A DNA stretch of 64,000 nucleotides from Amycolatopsis vastitatis (GTDB lineage Bacteria; Actinomycetota; Actinomycetes; Mycobacteriales; Pseudonocardiaceae): NCBI RefSeq assembly GCF_002234595.1, contig NZ_NMUL01000031.1:62001-126000 (forward strand), in the 5' to 3' direction. The notes under the pieces were generated by a model that did not search any database, had not been told where the DNA came from, and worked only from the letters and a program-made list of their open reading frames with translations. Below are positions 1-10,560 of this stretch, in pieces. The position numbers and the translations under genes were made by a program. Numbering within the stretch: position 1 is the stretch's first letter; each line of letters begins with the position of its first letter.

Positions 1-16
1 AGCCCAGTTCCACTGA
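1..16 (+). CDS. aceA: isocitrate lyase, last four codons (partial)
   Basis: Codons at 2-16 read Ala-Gln-Phe-His-stop, in a frame running off the left edge. Actinobacterial isocitrate lyases typically end in a short tail finishing Gln-Phe-His. Malate synthase follows 95 bp downstream, which is the expected glyoxylate-shunt neighbour. Isocitrate lyase splits isocitrate into succinate and glyoxylate. The call rests on four residues plus context, so it is an inference. Confidence 0.55.
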
Positions 17-23
17 TCCCGGC

Positions 24-65
24 CGCGGCCTGACGACGGCATCCCCCCTCCGCCGTCAGGCCGCG
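24..65 (+). terminator. hairpin between aceA and aceB
   Basis: The arm CGCGGCCTGAC (24-34) pairs with GTCAGGCCGCG (55-65), with a further short GGC/GCC pairing inside. It lies 8 bp after the upstream stop codon. No U-tract follows, as is common for GC-rich actinobacterial terminators; it may only attenuate aceA-aceB read-through. Confidence 0.55.
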
Positions 66-111
66 ACCTTCCCCTTCTTCCTTCCCCGCCCACAGCTCGC
101 GGAGGCACCCC

Positions 112-1719
<1,608 letters not shown>

Positions 1720-1727
1720 CAGGGGCC

Positions 1728-1759
1728 CCGGCTTCCCCTACCTGACGAGGGGAAGCCGG
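1728..1759 (+). terminator. aceB terminator hairpin
   Basis: The arm CCGGCTTCCCCT (1728-1739) pairs perfectly with AGGGGAAGCCGG (1748-1759) across an 8-nt loop, 8 bp after the aceB stop codon. Confidence 0.75.
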
Positions 1760-1789
1760 ATCCACACTGATTGGGATGGTGTGGTCCGG

Positions 1790-1830
1790 ACCGGTCCCGG
1801 TGGCGGCGGCTCCCCGCCACCGGGACCGGT
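1790..1830 (-). terminator. terminator hairpin of the convergent subtilase gene
   Basis: A 17-bp perfect stem, ACCGGTCCCGGTGGCGG (1790-1806) against its complement at 1814-1830, has a 7-nt loop. It lies just past the stop codon of the minus-strand peptidase and could also back up aceB termination. Confidence 0.7.
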
Positions 1831-1842
1831 TCATTTCCGCCG

Positions 1843-4800
1843 TCAGGAGATCGCGTACGCCCGGATCACCGTCTGCCGCACGGTGTTCCCGCTGTCGTCC
1901 GACGCGCTCGCCCGCAGCGAGACGAAACCGCTCTTCGGATTCCGCGCCACGACGGTCCAGTGATCCCCGGTCCGCAGGGTGACCGCGGGCTGCCAAGTGC
2001 GTCCGTCGTCCGTGGACGTCTCGACGGCCAGCTTCGTCCCGGCCCCGCCGCCTTGCCGTTCGACGAACGCCGGGAACGTGAAGACCCGGCCGCCCGGTGC
2101 GCGGTTGCGGAGGTCGACCGCCGGGTCGAACCGCGCGGTGAGCAGCGGCAGGGCCTGGCCGTCCGCGGCGGCCGACGAGCGGAAGCCCCACTCCGCCGAC
2201 ACGTCCGTCCACAGTGGCCACCAGTCGGTGTGCCGGTGGACGTCCGCGGAGAGCCGGTACGCGCCGTCGGCGTCCGGCACCGGGATCGTGGCCCAGCCCG
2301 GCCCTGCCGGAGGCACGGGAATCGCGACGCCGTCCTTCGAGAGGCTCACCGAACCGGTGTCCCCGGCGGCCGGCTCGGGCGTGCGCGGCCGTCCGGCGGC
2401 GTCGCCGAAGAGCGGCAGCCGCATGTCGAAGACGCCGTCCTTGCGCCACGCCCACGGCCGCGGCTGCTCGCCGGAGTGGGTCACGGTCAGCCCGCGCAAC
2501 GTCGGGCCGGCCACGGCCTTGTTCCACGCGAGCTGGTGCTTGCTGCCCGCGGCGAGGTCGAGCTTTTCCGTCAGCTCCCTGAAGTAACTGGCGGTCCACA
2601 CCGTTTCCCACCGGCCGGGGGAGTAGTACTCGGTGCGTTCTTGCTGGTCGGCCACGGGTTCGGTGTAGCCATAGCCGCCCATCCGGCCGAAGAACTCGTA
2701 CCCGGCGACGTAACGGATGGTCGAGGGGACGTTGTCGTAGTAGGCGGTGCGCACCTCGGCGAGGTCACGCGTCTTCGGCCGCTGCACGCGGGCGGCCGTC
2801 ACGGCCCGCTCGACGCCGTCGGTGAGTTCGTAGCGGAAATTCGGCGACGGACGGCTGACCACCGTCGCCGAGGCGCCGCCCTTCTTCGCCAGTTCCGCCA
2901 GACGCTGTCCGGTCACCGACCTCCCGCTCCAGATCGTCGGCATGGTCAGTGCCGGGATGCTGCCGCCGAGCACCGTGGCCGCGGCCGCGTCGCCGGCCAT
3001 GGAGACCAGGCCGAGCTTCGCCCCCGCGTGCTCGACGTTCGAGAGCCGCTGGTACGCCTCGGTGATCTCCGTGCCCATGGGTAACTCGATGACCACGAGC
3101 TTGCCGCGGGCGTCGATCCCGGCCAGGTCCTCGGGGGTGCCGGCACCACCGGACACGATCGGCAGCGTGCTGCTGCCGGCCGGCGCGGCGGACTCCAGCC
3201 ACATGCCCCGGACCGCGAACGGCTTCCCGTCGTCCGCGGTCAGCTCGAGGTCGGGTTCGGTGGCCCGGCGCAGCTGGCTGAAGGCGAAGGCGGCCGACGA
3301 GGTCCCCGGCACCGTAGCCGCGAACGCTTCGTGGAAGCGGGGGTCGAGGTCGGTGAGGTCCGCGAAGACGCAGGCGCAGGCGGTGATCCGGCTGAGCAGC
3401 TCAACGTGGTGAGTGCCGCCGCGCGCCGCTGGGTTGTCCGGCTCCAGTGACATCGGCTTGCCGTCGCGCGCGTCGAAATTCTGCGTGACGTCGTGGTCGA
3501 GCACCAGTTCCGGCAGGCTGATGAAGCTGAACGACGGCTCCTGACCGGGCCGCGGCGTCTCGATGATGCTGTGCACGGCGTACCGGCCGCGCGGCAGCCG
3601 GTAGGTGCCCGGTCCGGCGTCGGTGAACGAGCCGGTGTCGAGGTCGATGATTGCCACCGGCGGGTAGCCGGTCGGCGTCCACGGCTTGCCGTCGCGGTCG
3701 ACCAGGCCGATGGTCAGGTCGTACATCTCCCCCTCCTGCCGGACCGACAGCGCGGTCCGGGTGCTGACGCCGTCACCGCGCGCGGTGAGGATGCCGCCGT
3801 GGGTGCCCGGCGCGCCGTCCTGGGCGGTGAAGGTGAGCTCCACCGGGGTGCTGCCGCCCGCGGGCACCGTCACGGCCGCCGGGAAGGTGACCAGGCCGCC
3901 GAGGTCACTGGCGAGCGTCAGCGTGACCGGCGTGGCGCCGGAGTTGTACCAGGTGACCGTCGCCTTCTTGGTCATCCCATGATTGGGCCATGGGAGGAAC
4001 GCCGACGCTCCGCCGGTGGCCGTGACCGGTGAGGTTGTCGCGCGGGCGACGTCGACGCGGCCGGTGCCGACCGCGGCCGGCCCGGCGTCGATGGGCGTGG
4101 CGCTGCTGGTCAGGGCGGCCTTGAGCCGCTCGGCCGGCCAGTCGGCGTGCTGCTGGGCCAGGATCGCCGCCGAGCCCGCGACGTGCGGCGTCGCCATCGA
4201 CGTGCCGTTCAGCGTCTGGTAGCCGTCGCCGACGGGTTCGCCCGCGGGCGGGATCCCGGCCGGGCGTGCCGCGGTGATCGACTCGCCGGGGGCCGCGACG
4301 TCCGGCTTGGCCGCACCGTCGCCGGGCCGGGGGCCGCGGCTGGAGAACGCGCTCAGGACGTCCTTTTTGGACACGCTGGCCACGGCGAGCGCCGCGTCGG
4401 CCGCCGCCGGGCTCTCGACGGTCTCGTCCTGGCCCGAGTTGCCCGCGGCGACGACGAACAGCGTGCCGTAGTCGCGGGTCAGGGTGTTCAAGGCTTCGGA
4501 CACCGGATCGGTCCCGTCCGACGGGCTGCTGCCGAGGCTCATGTTCACCACGCGGGCGTGCGCCTCGGTCACCGCCCACTGCATGCCGGCCAGGACGCTG
4601 TCGAAGGTGCCGTGGCCGGAGTCGTCGAGGACCTTGCCGACGGCCAGGGTCGCGTCGGGTGCCACCCCCCGGTACTTCCCGCCGGACGCCGCGCCGGAGC
4701 CGGCGACCGTCGAAGCGACGTGCGTGCCGTGCCCGGCGCCGTCCTCGATGCTGCCCTTGCCGGTGAAATCCTTGCCCGGGCCCACGCGGCCGGTGAAGTC

Positions 4801-5451
4801 CGGGTGGGCGGTGGCGATGCCGGTGTCGAGCACCGCGACGGTCACGCCGCGGCCGGTGAGGCCCGCCTGCCACGCCGTGGGCGCGCCGATCTGCGGCACG
4901 CTCTGGTCGAGGCTCGCCTGCACCTTCGCGTTGAGCCACACCTTCGCGGTGCCCGCCGCGAGCGTGGCGGGTTGCGTGGTGAGCCGGTTCCAGAACGCCG
5001 CGGCGCCGGACTTGGGCTCGTCGAGCGCGGTGTAGCCGAGCGCGGCCGGCCGGGCGGCCACGCCGGTCCGGGCGGCGACCGCCGGGCCCGCCTGCCGGAC
5101 CAGCAGCGGCACGTGCGGCGTGCGGGCGTCGTCGTAGCCCTGGCGCAGCAGACCGGTGACGTTGAACAGCTGCTCGTCGAGCCGCCCGGCCCGGACCAGC
5201 GCGGCGGCGTCGCCGGGCAAGACGTAACGGTCGCCGCGCCGGACGTACTGCTGGAACGGCACGGGCCGGTCCCGGCGGGCGGGCAGCACCCGCGCGTCGG
5301 CGCCGCTGACCAGCACCTGGTCGCCGGTGACCAGCGTGATCCGGCTCGGTGCCGCGGCCGGTGTGCCCGCCGGGGCGGCCGCGGCGACGGGTGCGGTCAG
5401 CACGCCCGCGGCCAAGGTCACCGCGATGACCGCGGTGATCGGTTTCCTCAT
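1843..5451 (-). CDS. secreted S8 family serine peptidase (subtilase), 1202 aa
   Basis: This is an extracellular subtilisin-like endopeptidase. It starts with a Sec signal peptide (MRKP, hydrophobic stretch, AAAAP cleavage region, residues 1-27). An inhibitor-like propeptide of about 170 residues precedes the catalytic domain. The triad is visible: Asp in VAVLDTGIA (about residue 209), His in GHGTHVAS (about 245), and Ser in NGTSMATPHVAG (about 417). The 750 residues after the catalytic domain are an extended C-terminal region with beta-rich character and no repeat I recognise. At 1202 aa it is one of the large actinobacterial secreted subtilases. It is single-gene, divergent from the sigma-factor gene at 5589 and convergent with aceB. 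Its substrate is unknown. Confidence 0.9.
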   Translation of the reverse strand: MRKPITAVIAVTLAAGVLTAPVAAAAPAGTPAAAPSRITLVTGDQVLVSGADARVLPARRDRPVPFQQYVRRGDRYVLPGDAAALVRAGRLDEQLFNVTGLLRQGYDDARTPHVPLLVRQAGPAVAARTGVAARPAALGYTALDEPKSGAAAFWNRLTTQPATLAAGTAKVWLNAKVQASLDQSVPQIGAPTAWQAGLTGRGVTVAVLDTGIATAHPDFTGRVGPGKDFTGKGSIEDGAGHGTHVASTVAGSGAASGGKYRGVAPDATLAVGKVLDDSGHGTFDSVLAGMQWAVTEAHARVVNMSLGSSPSDGTDPVSEALNTLTRDYGTLFVVAAGNSGQDETVESPAAADAALAVASVSKKDVLSAFSSRGPRPGDGAAKPDVAAPGESITAARPAGIPPAGEPVGDGYQTLNGTSMATPHVAGSAAILAQQHADWPAERLKAALTSSATPIDAGPAAVGTGRVDVARATTSPVTATGGASAFLPWPNHGMTKKATVTWYNSGATPVTLTLASDLGGLVTFPAAVTVPAGGSTPVELTFTAQDGAPGTHGGILTARGDGVSTRTALSVRQEGEMYDLTIGLVDRDGKPWTPTGYPPVAIIDLDTGSFTDAGPGTYRLPRGRYAVHSIIETPRPGQEPSFSFISLPELVLDHDVTQNFDARDGKPMSLEPDNPAARGGTHHVELLSRITACACVFADLTDLDPRFHEAFAATVPGTSSAAFAFSQLRRATEPDLELTADDGKPFAVRGMWLESAAPAGSSTLPIVSGGAGTPEDLAGIDARGKLVVIELPMGTEITEAYQRLSNVEHAGAKLGLVSMAGDAAAATVLGGSIPALTMPTIWSGRSVTGQRLAELAKKGGASATVVSRPSPNFRYELTDGVERAVTAARVQRPKTRDLAEVRTAYYDNVPSTIRYVAGYEFFGRMGGYGYTEPVADQQERTEYYSPGRWETVWTASYFRELTEKLDLAAGSKHQLAWNKAVAGPTLRGLTVTHSGEQPRPWAWRKDGVFDMRLPLFGDAAGRPRTPEPAAGDTGSVSLSKDGVAIPVPPAGPGWATIPVPDADGAYRLSADVHRHTDWWPLWTDVSAEWGFRSSAAADGQALPLLTARFDPAVDLRNRAPGGRVFTFPAFVERQGGGAGTKLAVETSTDDGRTWQPAVTLRTGDHWTVVARNPKSGFVSLRASASDDSGNTVRQTVIRAYAIS

Positions 5452-5588
5452 GGAATGTTCCTCACTGTCGGGTCCCCCGGTTCGTGGAACGGGCTCCGCG
5501 CGGCGGCGGGTTGCCCGGATTTCGATCTCCGGGCAACCCCCGCGCCCGCCGGTCCCGTTCGACAGGTGAGGGCGACGAGGAGGAACTG

Positions 5589-6080
5589 GTGAAACGGTCG
5601 GAAGAGGCGGGGTACCGCGACTACGTCACGACCCGGATGGAAGTCATGCGCCGCACCGCCTACCTCCTGTGCCGGGACTGGCACCTCGCCGACGACCTGG
5701 TGTCGATCACGATCGGCAAGCTGTACCGGCACTGGCCGCGCGCCCGGCAGGTGGAGCACCTCGACGCCTACGTCCGCCGGATCCTCGTGCGGACGTGGCT
5801 GGACGAGAAGGCCAGGGCATGGCGGCGGGAGGAACCGGCGGAGACGCTGCCGGAGCCGGCGGTGCTGCCCGCCGACGACGTCGTCGAACGGCTCGGCCTG
5901 CTGGAACTGCTCGACGCGCTGCCGCCGCGGCGCCGGGCCGCGGTGGTGCTGCGCTATTACTGCGACCTTTCGATCGAGGAGACGGCCGAGATCCTCGAGT
6001 GTTCACCCGGAACCGTGAAGAGCCAGACCGCGCGCGGGCTCGACTCGCTGCGCGCGCTCGTCGCCGCGAGCCAGAGCTGA
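5589..6080 (+). CDS. SigE-family ECF-like RNA polymerase sigma factor, 163 aa
   Basis: This is an alternative sigma factor of the actinobacterial SigE-family (usual length about 160-180 aa). Region 2 is LLCRDWHLADDLVSITIGKL, which in this group often departs from classical ECF spacing. Region 4 is the helix-turn-helix LSIEETAEILECSPGTVKSQ. I chose the GTG at 5589 because AGGAGG-like bases (gaggaggaact) lie just upstream and the longer in-frame extension to 5484 is low-complexity and not sigma-like. The gene is divergent from the subtilase (137-bp gap) and 10 bp upstream of a single-pass membrane protein that may be its partner. Confidence 0.85.
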   Translation: MKRSEEAGYRDYVTTRMEVMRRTAYLLCRDWHLADDLVSITIGKLYRHWPRARQVEHLDAYVRRILVRTWLDEKARAWRREEPAETLPEPAVLPADDVVERLGLLELLDALPPRRRAAVVLRYYCDLSIEETAEILECSPGTVKSQTARGLDSLRALVAASQS

Positions 6081-6090
6081 TGGAGGGAAA

Positions 6091-6945
6091 ATGAGCAGGG
6101 AACAGTTCGACGCGGCGATCGGCGCCGTCCCGCCGTCCACAGTGGACGTAGAGGCGGTGCTGGATCGCGAACGCCGCCGGGCGCGGGTGCGCCGCGTGGC
6201 GAACCCGTGGACCGCCGCGGGCGCGGGCGTCGCGGCGGTGGCCGCCGGCGCGGTGCTCGTCCTCGCTCCGGGCGATCCCGCGCCGAGCGTGGTGCAGCCC
6301 GGAGCGGCCGCGCCACCCTCGTCGTCCGACCCGTGCCGGCTCGCCCCCCGGCCGACCACGGCTCCGCTCCGTGAGAAGGCGACGGTGGTGGCGGACCGGC
6401 TGACGACGGTGCTCACCGACGCCGTCCGGCAGCGCGTCGCCGCGGGCACGACGCTGGGCGTCCACACGCTGGGGCAGTACCCGAAGGGCACCCAGCACCC
6501 ACCGCTGGCCTTCTTCCACGTCTTTTCCGCGACGGTGGCCAAGGACAGCACGTGCAGCGGCGGCGAGGACTACTTCATGGCCGCGGCCTCGACGACGGAG
6601 AAAGCGCACAAGGGCAACGTCTGGGCCGTCGTCACCCGGCTCGGCGGCAACGCCACCCCGGCGTCCGAGTGCAGCCCGCCGCCCGAGCGGACCGAGGGCT
6701 CGTGCCACCGCCGGACCGGACCACACGGCGAGACGATCGTCGAGGAGACGTTCACCATGCCGGGCGGCCCGACGGTCAACCGGGTGAACGTCACCAAGCC
6801 CGACGGCACAGGCGTCCTCGTCGAGGCCCAGAACACCGCCCGGGACGCGAACCAGGGCGATGCGCCGGACATGCCGTCGCCGCCCTTGAGCCTCGCCCAG
6901 CTGGCCGAGGTCGGGCTCGATCCGGGGCTGACGCTCTACCCCTGA
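6091..6945 (+). CDS. putative single-pass membrane protein coupled to the sigma factor
   Basis: The 284-residue protein has a cytosolic N-terminus of about 40 residues rich in Arg/Glu (REQFDAAIGAVPP, then LDRERRRARVRRVANP). One hydrophobic segment follows at about 46-65, then a long Cys-containing extracytoplasmic domain. The start has GGAGGG six bases upstream and lies 10 bp after the sigma gene, so the two are almost certainly co-transcribed. This architecture is what companion or anti-sigma proteins of SigE-family factors often show, but no zinc HxxxCxxC motif is present. The anti-sigma role is inference only. It ends tail to tail with the TetR gene, overlapping by 10 bp. Confidence 0.6.
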   Translation: MSREQFDAAIGAVPPSTVDVEAVLDRERRRARVRRVANPWTAAGAGVAAVAAGAVLVLAPGDPAPSVVQPGAAAPPSSSDPCRLAPRPTTAPLREKATVVADRLTTVLTDAVRQRVAAGTTLGVHTLGQYPKGTQHPPLAFFHVFSATVAKDSTCSGGEDYFMAAASTTEKAHKGNVWAVVTRLGGNATPASECSPPPERTEGSCHRRTGPHGETIVEETFTMPGGPTVNRVNVTKPDGTGVLVEAQNTARDANQGDAPDMPSPPLSLAQLAEVGLDPGLTLYP

Positions 6946-7469
6946 GCGGCCAGCAGGACCTTCGCGGCTTCGCGGGCCGTGTCGGCTTCGCCGGGGTTGC
7001 CGGTGATCGCGGCGAGCACGGTCGCGCCCTCCACGAGGGCGAACAGCTGGTCGGCGAGGTTCTGGCCGGAAACGAGACCACGTAGGTAGGCGCGGACCTC
7101 GTCCTTGTGCTTGCGGATCGCGGCGGCGATGCCCGGTGCGGGCTCGCCGAACTCGCCGAAGGAGTTGATGAACGCGCAGCCGCGGAAGCCCGGCTCGGCG
7201 AACCAGCTCTTCAGCCAGTCGAACACGGTGAGCGGGTCGTCGCCGCGGGCGTGGACGAATTCGCGCAACGACCGGCGCCAGCGCTCGTCCCGGCGCAGGA
7301 GGTAGGCCTCGACCAGGTCGTTCTTCGCCGGGAAGCACTGGTAGAGCCGCTTGAGGGAGACGCCGGAGCGTTCGCGGACGGCGTCCATCCCGATCGCTTG
7401 CACGCCGTGGGCGTAGAAGAGCTCTTCGGCGGCCTCCAGCAGCCGGCCGGTCGCCTCGGTGGAATTCAT
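6936..7469 (-). CDS. TetR/AcrR family transcriptional regulator
   Basis: The 177-residue protein has an N-terminal TetR helix-turn-helix (about residues 5-50: LEAAEELFYAHGVQAIGMDAV, RSGVSLKRLYQCFPAKNDLV). A C-terminal all-helical ligand-binding/dimerisation domain follows. It is divergent from the NTF2-fold gene at 7560. The 90-bp gap holds two matching 16-bp palindromes, so it very probably represses itself and that neighbour. The ligand is unknown. Confidence 0.9.
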   Translation of the reverse strand: MNSTEATGRLLEAAEELFYAHGVQAIGMDAVRERSGVSLKRLYQCFPAKNDLVEAYLLRRDERWRRSLREFVHARGDDPLTVFDWLKSWFAEPGFRGCAFINSFGEFGEPAPGIAAAIRKHKDEVRAYLRGLVSGQNLADQLFALVEGATVLAAITGNPGEADTAREAAKVLLAAQG

Positions 7470-7488
7470 GTCACCTGCCCCTGGCGCT

Positions 7489-7539
7489 GAGAATGATCGT
7501 TCTCTAGTCTAGCGGCAGCAGTGGAGAACGCACGTTCTC
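7489..7539. promoter_or_regulatory. twin palindromic operator in the TetR/NTF2 divergent promoter
   Basis: GAGAATGATCGTTCTC (7489-7504) and GAGAACGCACGTTCTC (7524-7539) share the consensus GAGAAYGNNCGTTCTC. Their centres are 35 bp apart. They lie between the divergent TetR and NTF2-fold genes, the standard arrangement for TetR autoregulation. Confidence 0.75.
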
Positions 7540-7559
7540 CGCGTCCGGAAGGAGCCGCC

Positions 7560-8018
<459 letters not shown>

Positions 8019-8073
8019 GTCCGCTCTCGGCGGAACCACCCCGGCCGTGGTGCGCCGTGGGCAGGCTCGCGGG

Positions 8074-8853
8074 ATGACGGCAGCGGCGTTCGGCGGCGAA
8101 GTGAGCGAGTACTACCAGAAGTTCCGGCGCGGCTACCCGCCCGAAGTGGCGCGCGAGCTGGCCGCGGCGTTCGCGCTGACCCGCGACGACGTCGTGCTCG
8201 ACCTCGGCTGCGGCACCGGCCAGCTCACCCGGGTGCTCGCGCCCCGCGCCGGAGCGGTGCTCGGCATGGACCCGGAACCGGCGATGCTCGCCCAAGCCCG
8301 TCTCGCGACCGACGAGCCGAACGTCAGCTGGCTGCTCGGCGCGGACTCCGACGTCGGCGCGCTCGCCGCGGTCCTGGGGCCTGGGCGGCTGGCCGCGGTG
8401 ACGGTGGCGCAGGCGTTGCACTGGATGGACCACGAGCGGTTGTTCGCGGCGGTCCGCCCGCTGCTGCGTCCCGGCGGCGGTGTCGCGGTGGTGACCAACG
8501 GCGAGCCGCTGTGGCTGCAGAGCAGCGCGTGGTCGGCCGCGCTGCGGGAGGTCCTCGCCGCCTACCTCGGCACCCCGGTCCACCGGACCTGCGGCACGGA
8601 CGAGGCGAGCCAGAAGCGCTACGCGGACGCCCTGGCCGCCGCCGGGTACGCCGTGGCCGCGCGCGTCGTCGAATACTCCGCGCCGCTGACCGTCGAGGAG
8701 ATCGTCGGTGGCGTTTTTTCGGCGATGAGCCCGGACCGGCTGCCCGCGCCGGAGGCGAGGCCGGAATTCACCGAACGCGTCCGGGAGGCGGTCGCCCCGC
8801 ACGGACCGCTGCGCGAACGGATCCGGGTCCGCCTCCTGACCGGCACGCGGTGA
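8074..8853 (+). CDS. class I SAM-dependent methyltransferase
   Basis: The protein is 259 residues from ATG 8074. Motif I VLDLGCGTGQLTRVL is at about residues 40-54, with an acidic ribose contact in VLGMDPEPAMLAQA. A later LRPGGGVAVVTNGEP strand matches the Rossmann methyltransferase fold. The WMDHERLFAAVRPLLRPGG block resembles methyltransferases of the UbiE/Methyltransf_11 group. An in-frame GTG at 8047 would add nine residues. The substrate is unknown. No ribosome binding site decides the start. Confidence 0.8.
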   Translation: MTAAAFGGEVSEYYQKFRRGYPPEVARELAAAFALTRDDVVLDLGCGTGQLTRVLAPRAGAVLGMDPEPAMLAQARLATDEPNVSWLLGADSDVGALAAVLGPGRLAAVTVAQALHWMDHERLFAAVRPLLRPGGGVAVVTNGEPLWLQSSAWSAALREVLAAYLGTPVHRTCGTDEASQKRYADALAAAGYAVAARVVEYSAPLTVEEIVGGVFSAMSPDRLPAPEARPEFTERVREAVAPHGPLRERIRVRLLTGTR

Positions 8854-8955
8854 AGCGGACGGCGAATACGTACTCACCCTTACTGTTCCGCCTGTTGTTT
8901 CCCCGGGGCGCGGCGCGGATGCTCGCTGCGAGGTACCACTTCCCGAGGAGTCCCC

Positions 8956-9084
8956 ATGACCAGCAGGTTGAGAGCTGCCGTCGTCACCCTCTTCGTCGTG
9001 TTGTCGCTCGCGTTCGCCGTGGACGGAATCACGATCACGACCGTCTCGGCCGGTCCGGACTGCGTCCGTCCCTGCCATTTCTGA
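8956..9084 (+). CDS. 42-residue membrane or secreted peptide, unknown function
   Basis: ATG 8956 is preceded by GAGGAG with a 5-nt spacer, an ideal ribosome binding site. The peptide has a short basic N-terminus (MTSRLRAA). One hydrophobic segment follows (VVTLFVVLSLAFAV, residues 9-22) and then a short tail with two Cys residues (DCVRPCHF). This could be a secreted dicysteine peptide or a single-pass membrane peptide. It stops 7 bp from the convergent GT4 gene. I recognise no family. Confidence 0.5.
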   Translation: MTSRLRAAVVTLFVVLSLAFAVDGITITTVSAGPDCVRPCHF

Positions 9085-9091
9085 GCGGCGC

Positions 9092-10369
9092 CTACACTTC
9101 CGGGATTTCGGCCGGGACCGGTTCGAAGGCGTTGCCGGTGGCGATCTTGGGCCGGGGCAGCTCGACCGGTTCCCCCGGCTTCGCCCGCCGGTAGACCGCG
9201 GCGGTCGCCTCGGCGATCCGGCCCCAGTCGAAGTCCGCGGCCAGCCGCGACTGCGCGGCCTTCGCGCGCTTCGCCGCGGCGTCGGCGTCGCTGAGCACTG
9301 CCGTCACAGCGTTGGCCAATTCCGCGACATCGCCGGGGCTGAACGCCAGGCCTGTCTCGCCGTGGACCACGACCTCGCCGAGCCCGCCGGCCGTCGACGC
9401 CACGAGGGGCGCCTTCGCCGCCGCGGCCTCCAGCGCGACGATCCCGAACGGCTCGTACCGGCTGGGCAGCACCACGGCGTCGGCCGCGGCCAGCGCCGCC
9501 CGCAGGTCGCGATCGGACAGGTGCCCGACGAAGTCGACGGCGCGCCGCACCCGCAGCTTCCGCGACTGCTCGACGAGCTCGTCGAAGTGTCGTCCTTTTC
9601 CGGCGACGACCACGCGCGTGCCGGGATGACGGCGCCGGATGCGGGGGAGCGCGGCCAGCAGGTCCTGCACGCCCTTCTCCCACTCGAGCCGTCCGAAATA
9701 GAGCAACAGCGGCGCCCCGGCCGGGCTGTAGGCCTCGCGGGCGTGGGCGATCTCGTCGGCCGGCACCTGCCAGCCGCGTTCCTCGATGCCGTTGTGGATC
9801 ACCGTGACGTCCTCGGCGTCGACCTCGAAGAGGTGCGCGACCTCGCGGCGCATGGCCTGCGAGCAGGTGATCAGCGCGTCGGCGCGGTTCGCCAGCCACC
9901 ACTCGACCGAGTGAACCTGCTGGTTCAGCGGGTGCGACAGCCAGCCGGAGTGCCGTCCCGCCTCGGTCGCGTGGATCGTGCCGACGAGCGGCACCCGCGC
10001 GGCCTCGGCGATCGCGATGGCCGGATGGGCGACGAGCCAGTCGTGCGCGTGGACGACGTCGGGCTGCCAGGTGCGCAGCAGGTCCTGCGCGGCGCGGATC
10101 ATGGCGTGCCCCATGGCCAGCGTCCAGGCGACGAGATCGCGTTCGAACGTGACGTGCATCGGGTCCTCGGCGACCCGGATGATCCGCACGCCCTCGACGA
10201 CGCGGTCGGTGCGCGGGTGCGTCCCGGCGTCGGTGCCCGCCGCGTGCCGGCAGAGCACCACGACCTCGTGGCCCTGGCGGGCCAGGTGGGTGGCGAGCGC
10301 GTGCACGTGCCGGGCCAGGCCACCGATGGCCACTGGCGGGTACTCCCAGGACAGCATCAGCACACGCAT
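9092..10369 (-). CDS. GT4 glycosyltransferase, alpha-glucan type (Rv3032-like)
   Basis: This 425-residue GT-B glycosyltransferase belongs to family 4. The N-terminus LSWEYPPVAIGGLARHVHAL is the glycogen-synthase-like acceptor domain. The C-terminal nucleotide-sugar site shows GRLEWEKGVQDLL and the E-x7-E motif EPFGIVALE. By neighbourhood it matches M. tuberculosis Rv3032, an alpha-1,4-glucosyltransferase acting on methylglucose lipopolysaccharide and glycogen precursors. A GH57 branching enzyme and a methyltransferase lie just upstream, as in Rv3030-Rv3032. The glucan role is therefore established for the family and inferred here. It is the last gene of the minus-strand cluster, 191 bp after the glutathione peroxidase gene. 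Confidence 0.85.
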   Translation of the reverse strand: MRVLMLSWEYPPVAIGGLARHVHALATHLARQGHEVVVLCRHAAGTDAGTHPRTDRVVEGVRIIRVAEDPMHVTFERDLVAWTLAMGHAMIRAAQDLLRTWQPDVVHAHDWLVAHPAIAIAEAARVPLVGTIHATEAGRHSGWLSHPLNQQVHSVEWWLANRADALITCSQAMRREVAHLFEVDAEDVTVIHNGIEERGWQVPADEIAHAREAYSPAGAPLLLYFGRLEWEKGVQDLLAALPRIRRRHPGTRVVVAGKGRHFDELVEQSRKLRVRRAVDFVGHLSDRDLRAALAAADAVVLPSRYEPFGIVALEAAAAKAPLVASTAGGLGEVVVHGETGLAFSPGDVAELANAVTAVLSDADAAAKRAKAAQSRLAADFDWGRIAEATAAVYRRAKPGEPVELPRPKIATGNAFEPVPAEIPEV

Positions 10370-10560
10370 GGGCAGAGGTTACTCGCGAGTCGCAAAAGGT
10401 CGACGGGCCCGTGGTGGCCGACTGCGAAGATCCCGGCCGAATGTGATGCTGATCACCAGCGGGTCGTCAGCATCTCTTCTCCGGAACGCGCCGGGGCGGT
10501 CCGAGCCACCCCGGCGATCGGTCTCTCGTCGGTCGAATCCCGAGGTCCCGAGGTCCCGGG

